Position numbers and translations under genes: made by a program
Origin: Lacinutrix himadriensis
Lineage (GTDB): Bacteria > Bacteroidota > Bacteroidia > Flavobacteriales > Flavobacteriaceae
Assembly: GCF_001418105.1 (NCBI RefSeq)
Contig: NZ_LIQI01000022.1
Location: 806,001-870,000 of the forward strand
Length of the DNA: 64,000 nucleotides
Reading direction: 5' to 3'
Shown here: positions 61,044-64,000 of the stretch, piece by piece
Layout: every line of letters begins with the position of its first letter
Position numbering within the stretch: position 1 is the stretch's first letter
Notes under the pieces: model-generated
Told to the model about the DNA's origin: nothing
Databases searched by the model: none
What the model saw: the letters and a program-made list of their open reading frames with translations, nothing else

Positions 61044-62636
61044 ATGTTTAAAACATTAAAAAGCGACTTGCCTGCAAGTGTCGTCGTGTTTTTTGTTGCA
61101 TTACCTTTATGTTTAGGTATTGCATTAGCCAGTGGAGCCCCACTTTTTTCAGGAGTTATAGCCGGAATTATAGGAGGAATAGTAGTAGGAGCCTTAAGTG
61201 GTTCTAAAATTGGTGTAAGTGGCCCTGCTGCCGGACTTGCAGCAATTGTATTAACAGCAATTGGAACTTTAGGAGGTTATGAAAACTTTTTAGTTGCTGT
61301 TGTTTTAGGAGGTGTTATTCAATTAATTTTTGGTATTCTAAAAGCTGGTATTATTGGCTATTATTTTCCGTCATCGGTGATTAAAGGAATGCTTACAGGT
61401 ATTGGTATTATCATTATCTTAAAACAAATTCCTAACTTTTTTGGTTACGATGAAGCGTCAGCTTGGGATTTAGAATTTTTTGAAATAGACGGAGGAAATA
61501 CCTTTTCAGAATTGTTTACGATGCTAAATAATATTCATCCAGGAGCTGCTTTAATTGGTCTTATTAGTTTATTACTTTTAATATTTTGGGATAAAATATT
61601 GAGTAAAAAAGGAAAGTTCTTCGAAGTGATTCAAGGCCCTTTTGTAGTGGTAGTATTAGGTATCGTATTTTTTATGCTTACCCAAAATCACGAGGTATTA
61701 TCTATTGGAGCAAACCACATGGTTAGTGTTCCAATTCCAGAAGATTTAGATTCTTTTATCGGACAGTTTAGTTTCCCGAATTTTGCAGCAATTACAAATC
61801 CGCAAGTATGGGTTGTTGCTTTTACTATTGCTTTAGTAGCAAGTTTAGAAACTTTATTGTGTGTTGAAGCATCGGATAAAATTGATCCAGACAAAAACGT
61901 GACACCTACCAATAGAGAATTATTGGCGCAAGGTGCAGGTAATATATTATCTGGATTAGTTGGTGGTCTTCCAATAACGCAAGTAATTGTTAGAAGTTCT
62001 GCTAATATTCAATCTGGCGGAAAAACGAAACTATCGACTATCATTCACGGACTTTTATTATTATTATCAGTAGTACTTATTCCTTCTTTACTTAATAAAA
62101 TTCCTTTATCTGTTTTAGCATCTATTTTATTAATTGTAGGTTTCAAACTAGCAAAACCATCGTTATTTAAGAAGATGTACAGTCTAGGTTGGAAACAATC
62201 TGTTCCGTTTTTTGTAACCGTAATAGGAATTGTGTTTACAGACTTATTAGTTGGTATTGGTTTAGGATTGGCTGTTGGTATTGTTGTTATTTTATTAAAA
62301 AGCTACCAAAATTCGCACTTTCTTCATATTGAAGATAATAGTAATGGAAAGCATAGAATTAAAATGGAATTAGCTGAAGAAGTAACCTTCTTTAATAAAG
62401 GAGCCATTTTAAAAGAATTAGATAGCTTACCAAGAGATACGTATTTAGAATTTGATGTTAGAAAAACAAGGTTTCTGGATTACGATATTATTGAAATTCT
62501 TGAAGATTTTGCTTTTAAAGCAAAGGAAAGAAACATTGATATCAAATTAATTTCAAAACGTGGAGTCGTTGAAAATCCGCCAAGCTTTATCGAGTTTTTT
62601 CAATTAAGACCAAAATCTAATATTAGTTTAAGTTAA
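61044..62636 (+). CDS. SulP family inorganic anion transporter
   Basis: The 530-residue protein starts MFKTLKSDLPASVVVFFVAL, with about 12 TM helices, the SulP block FVALPLCLGIALASGAPLFSGVIAGIIGG, SGPAAGLA, and a C-terminal STAS-like domain (about 445-520). Substrates of the family include sulfate and bicarbonate. The neighbouring carbonic anhydrase favours bicarbonate here. The ATG at 61044 is preferred to the TTG at 60999. It is 5 bp before the stress protein gene. Confidence 0.9.
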   Translation: MFKTLKSDLPASVVVFFVALPLCLGIALASGAPLFSGVIAGIIGGIVVGALSGSKIGVSGPAAGLAAIVLTAIGTLGGYENFLVAVVLGGVIQLIFGILKAGIIGYYFPSSVIKGMLTGIGIIIILKQIPNFFGYDEASAWDLEFFEIDGGNTFSELFTMLNNIHPGAALIGLISLLLLIFWDKILSKKGKFFEVIQGPFVVVVLGIVFFMLTQNHEVLSIGANHMVSVPIPEDLDSFIGQFSFPNFAAITNPQVWVVAFTIALVASLETLLCVEASDKIDPDKNVTPTNRELLAQGAGNILSGLVGGLPITQVIVRSSANIQSGGKTKLSTIIHGLLLLLSVVLIPSLLNKIPLSVLASILLIVGFKLAKPSLFKKMYSLGWKQSVPFFVTVIGIVFTDLLVGIGLGLAVGIVVILLKSYQNSHFLHIEDNSNGKHRIKMELAEEVTFFNKGAILKELDSLPRDTYLEFDVRKTRFLDYDIIEILEDFAFKAKERNIDIKLISKRGVVENPPSFIEFFQLRPKSNISLS

Positions 62637-62641
62637 ATCCT

Positions 62642-63448
62642 ATGAAAAATAATAAATACAAAATATTACTGCTTTCAGATTTAAAAAAAACTACAGAGTT
62701 AGATTTAAAAAGTACAGTAGGTTTAGCAAAAATGGTTGGTGGTGAAATAACGTTGTTTCATATAAAAAGACCAACAGAAATTGTCGATAGAGATAATCAG
62801 TTGTCTACTATGCGTTCTATTAATGAAAAGCATCTCATTACAGATAAACTAATAGAAAGTATTGTAAAACCTGTAAGTCAGGAGTTTGATATGCCTATCG
62901 ATTATAAATTATCTTTTGGTAATTTAAAGCATGAAATTGAAAGCTATATACAAGAACATAAACCAGATATTATAGTTCTTGGTAAAAGGAAAGCAAAAAA
63001 ACTTAACTTTATAGGAGACAATATCACAGAATTTGTTTTAAAAACACACAAAGGTCCTGTTATGATTACAACAGGTAAAGATGCGTTGCAACCAAATAAA
63101 GAAGTTGCATTAGGGGTTTTAAATACTATAGATAAAACCTTAGACATTAATGGTATTGAAGAATTAATTAGTAAAACAAAAGTGCCAATTAAGACATTCC
63201 ATATTGTTAAAGCAGCGAATAGTAATTCAACAGTGGATGTTACTGCTGAAATAAACACCTTTGAATATGTTTTTGAACAAAGTGATAAAGCATTAGAAAG
63301 TGTATCTAAATACGTATCAAAAAATAAAATAAACTTGATGTGTTTAGATAAAAACAACAAAACAAAAAGAGACATTATGAATAAACTTAATGTTTCCTTA
63401 TTACTAACCGGAGAGAAAAATCCAGATACTACAAAACTAGTATTCTAA
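62642..63448 (+). CDS. Universal stress protein, two-domain
   Basis: The 268-residue protein starts KYKILLLSDLKKTTELDLKS and has a Usp-like ending of the first half (DIIVLGKRKAKKLNFIGDNITEFVLKTHKGPVMIT), then a second degenerate half. It is distinct from the Usp at 1545. Being between SulP and carbonic anhydrase with 5 and 13 bp gaps, it is probably co-expressed with them and may regulate transport; this is inference. Confidence 0.82.
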   Translation: MKNNKYKILLLSDLKKTTELDLKSTVGLAKMVGGEITLFHIKRPTEIVDRDNQLSTMRSINEKHLITDKLIESIVKPVSQEFDMPIDYKLSFGNLKHEIESYIQEHKPDIIVLGKRKAKKLNFIGDNITEFVLKTHKGPVMITTGKDALQPNKEVALGVLNTIDKTLDINGIEELISKTKVPIKTFHIVKAANSNSTVDVTAEINTFEYVFEQSDKALESVSKYVSKNKINLMCLDKNNKTKRDIMNKLNVSLLLTGEKNPDTTKLVF

Positions 63449-63461
63449 TAAATAAAAACTT

Positions 63462-64000
63462 ATGAAAGCACATACAAAAGAGACACAAGCAACAATGACA
63501 CCTGAAAAGTCATTACAATATTTAATAGAAGGAAATCAAAGGTTTCAAGATAATTTAAAAGCGAATCGTAACCTTTTAGAGCAAGTAAATGATACTAGTG
63601 ACGGACAATTTCCATTTGCAACTATTTTAAGTTGTATCGATTCACGTGTGTCTGCAGAATTGGTTTTTGACCAAGGATTAGGAGATATTTTTAGCGTGCG
63701 TGTAGCAGGGAATATTGTGAATGAAGACATTTTAGGGAGTATGGAATTTGCATGTAAATTAGCAGGTACAGAACTTATTGTTGTTTTAGGACATACAAGT
63801 TGTGGTGCCGTAAAAGGAGCTTGTGACCATGCCGAAATGGGTAACCTAACCAAGTTGATTCAAAAAATTACACCAGCAGTTAATGCCGTTACAGAACCTA
63901 AAGACGAAAGCTTAAGAAGCTCTAAAAATTTAGCGTTTGTAGATGAGGTATCGCACATGAATGTACAATTAATGATCGATAGAATTCATGCCGAAAGTCC
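63462..64000 (+). CDS. Beta-carbonic anhydrase, 3' end cut by window edge
   Basis: The ATG at 63462 opens a frame running off the right edge after 179 full codons. Zinc-site and catalytic residues are present: Cys58, Asp60 and Arg62 (SCIDSRVSAELVF), His111 and Cys114 (GHTSCGAVKGA). The enzyme interconverts carbon dioxide and bicarbonate. No signal peptide, so cytoplasmic. It forms one unit with the SulP and stress protein genes. A minus-strand frame at 63545-63853 is its shadow. Confidence 0.93.
   Translation, partial: MKAHTKETQATMTPEKSLQYLIEGNQRFQDNLKANRNLLEQVNDTSDGQFPFATILSCIDSRVSAELVFDQGLGDIFSVRVAGNIVNEDILGSMEFACKLAGTELIVVLGHTSCGAVKGACDHAEMGNLTKLIQKITPAVNAVTEPKDESLRSSKNLAFVDEVSHMNVQLMIDRIHAES

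Noticed and set aside
63545-63853. 102-codon minus-strand frame at the right edge
   Set aside because: The plus strand here encodes carbonic anhydrase with all zinc ligands; the minus frame is its shadow.

Overview
This 64 kb window reads as AT-rich, gene-dense chromosomal DNA of a marine-type flavobacterium (Bacteroidota, Flavobacteriaceae). The signs are TAnnTTTG-type -7 boxes with few strong Shine-Dalgarno sites, an OmpA protein with thrombospondin-type-3 calcium repeats, the MoxR/Bat operon, a DUF1800/DUF1501 pair, the AddAB-like helicase/nuclease pair, and many short flavobacterial intergenic repeats. The genus cannot be fixed from this sequence. I saw no rRNA, tRNA, prophage, insertion sequence or CRISPR array.

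Layout. 0.1-12 kb: MATE exporter, universal stress protein, hydrolase, AddB-like nuclease, major OmpA protein, kbl and AddA-like helicase. 12-22 kb: housekeeping core with superoxide dismutase, purF, a frameshifted PfkB kinase, RNase H, purN, acpP-fabF-rnc and pyk. 23-26.5 kb: two lipoprotein alpha/beta hydrolases, a short-chain dehydrogenase and a TetR regulator whose operator occurs before both the regulator and the dehydrogenase. 26.6-32.4 kb: uncharacterised secreted proteins, dinB and small membrane or cytosolic proteins. 32.5-41 kb: penicillin-binding protein 1C plus a giant alpha-2-macroglobulin lipoprotein, a periplasmic defence and repair pair. 41-47 kb: ALDH7 dehydrogenase, an OmpA/helix-hairpin-helix pair and the DUF1800-DUF1501 pair. 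47-50.4 kb: a frameshifted AlbA_2-type protein, a dehydrogenase and an aldo/keto reductase. 50.6-60.6 kb: the MoxR-DUF58-BatA/B/C/D/E membrane stress operon with a Coa1-like gene inside it. 60.7-64 kb: a small secreted protein, a SulP anion transporter, a universal stress protein and a beta-carbonic anhydrase, which looks like a bicarbonate uptake module cut by the window end.

Least explained material. Three copies of a 70 bp unit between sod and purF look like tandem minus-strand small RNAs, each ending in its own terminator. Two copies of a structured element with conserved ACGGCATCCTTTT and AAAGATATAGTGGA boxes lie at 8.7-8.9 kb and 22.4 kb. Identical REP-like hairpins form the 5' leaders of two unrelated genes, and several repeat families are scattered through the Bat operon gaps.

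Three genes (PfkB, AlbA_2-type, DUF58) each carry one apparent single-base deletion in a short A or T run. Restoring that base gives a full-length family protein in each case. Sequencing or assembly error is at least as likely as real gene decay. All calls come from reading the sequence; no database search was run.
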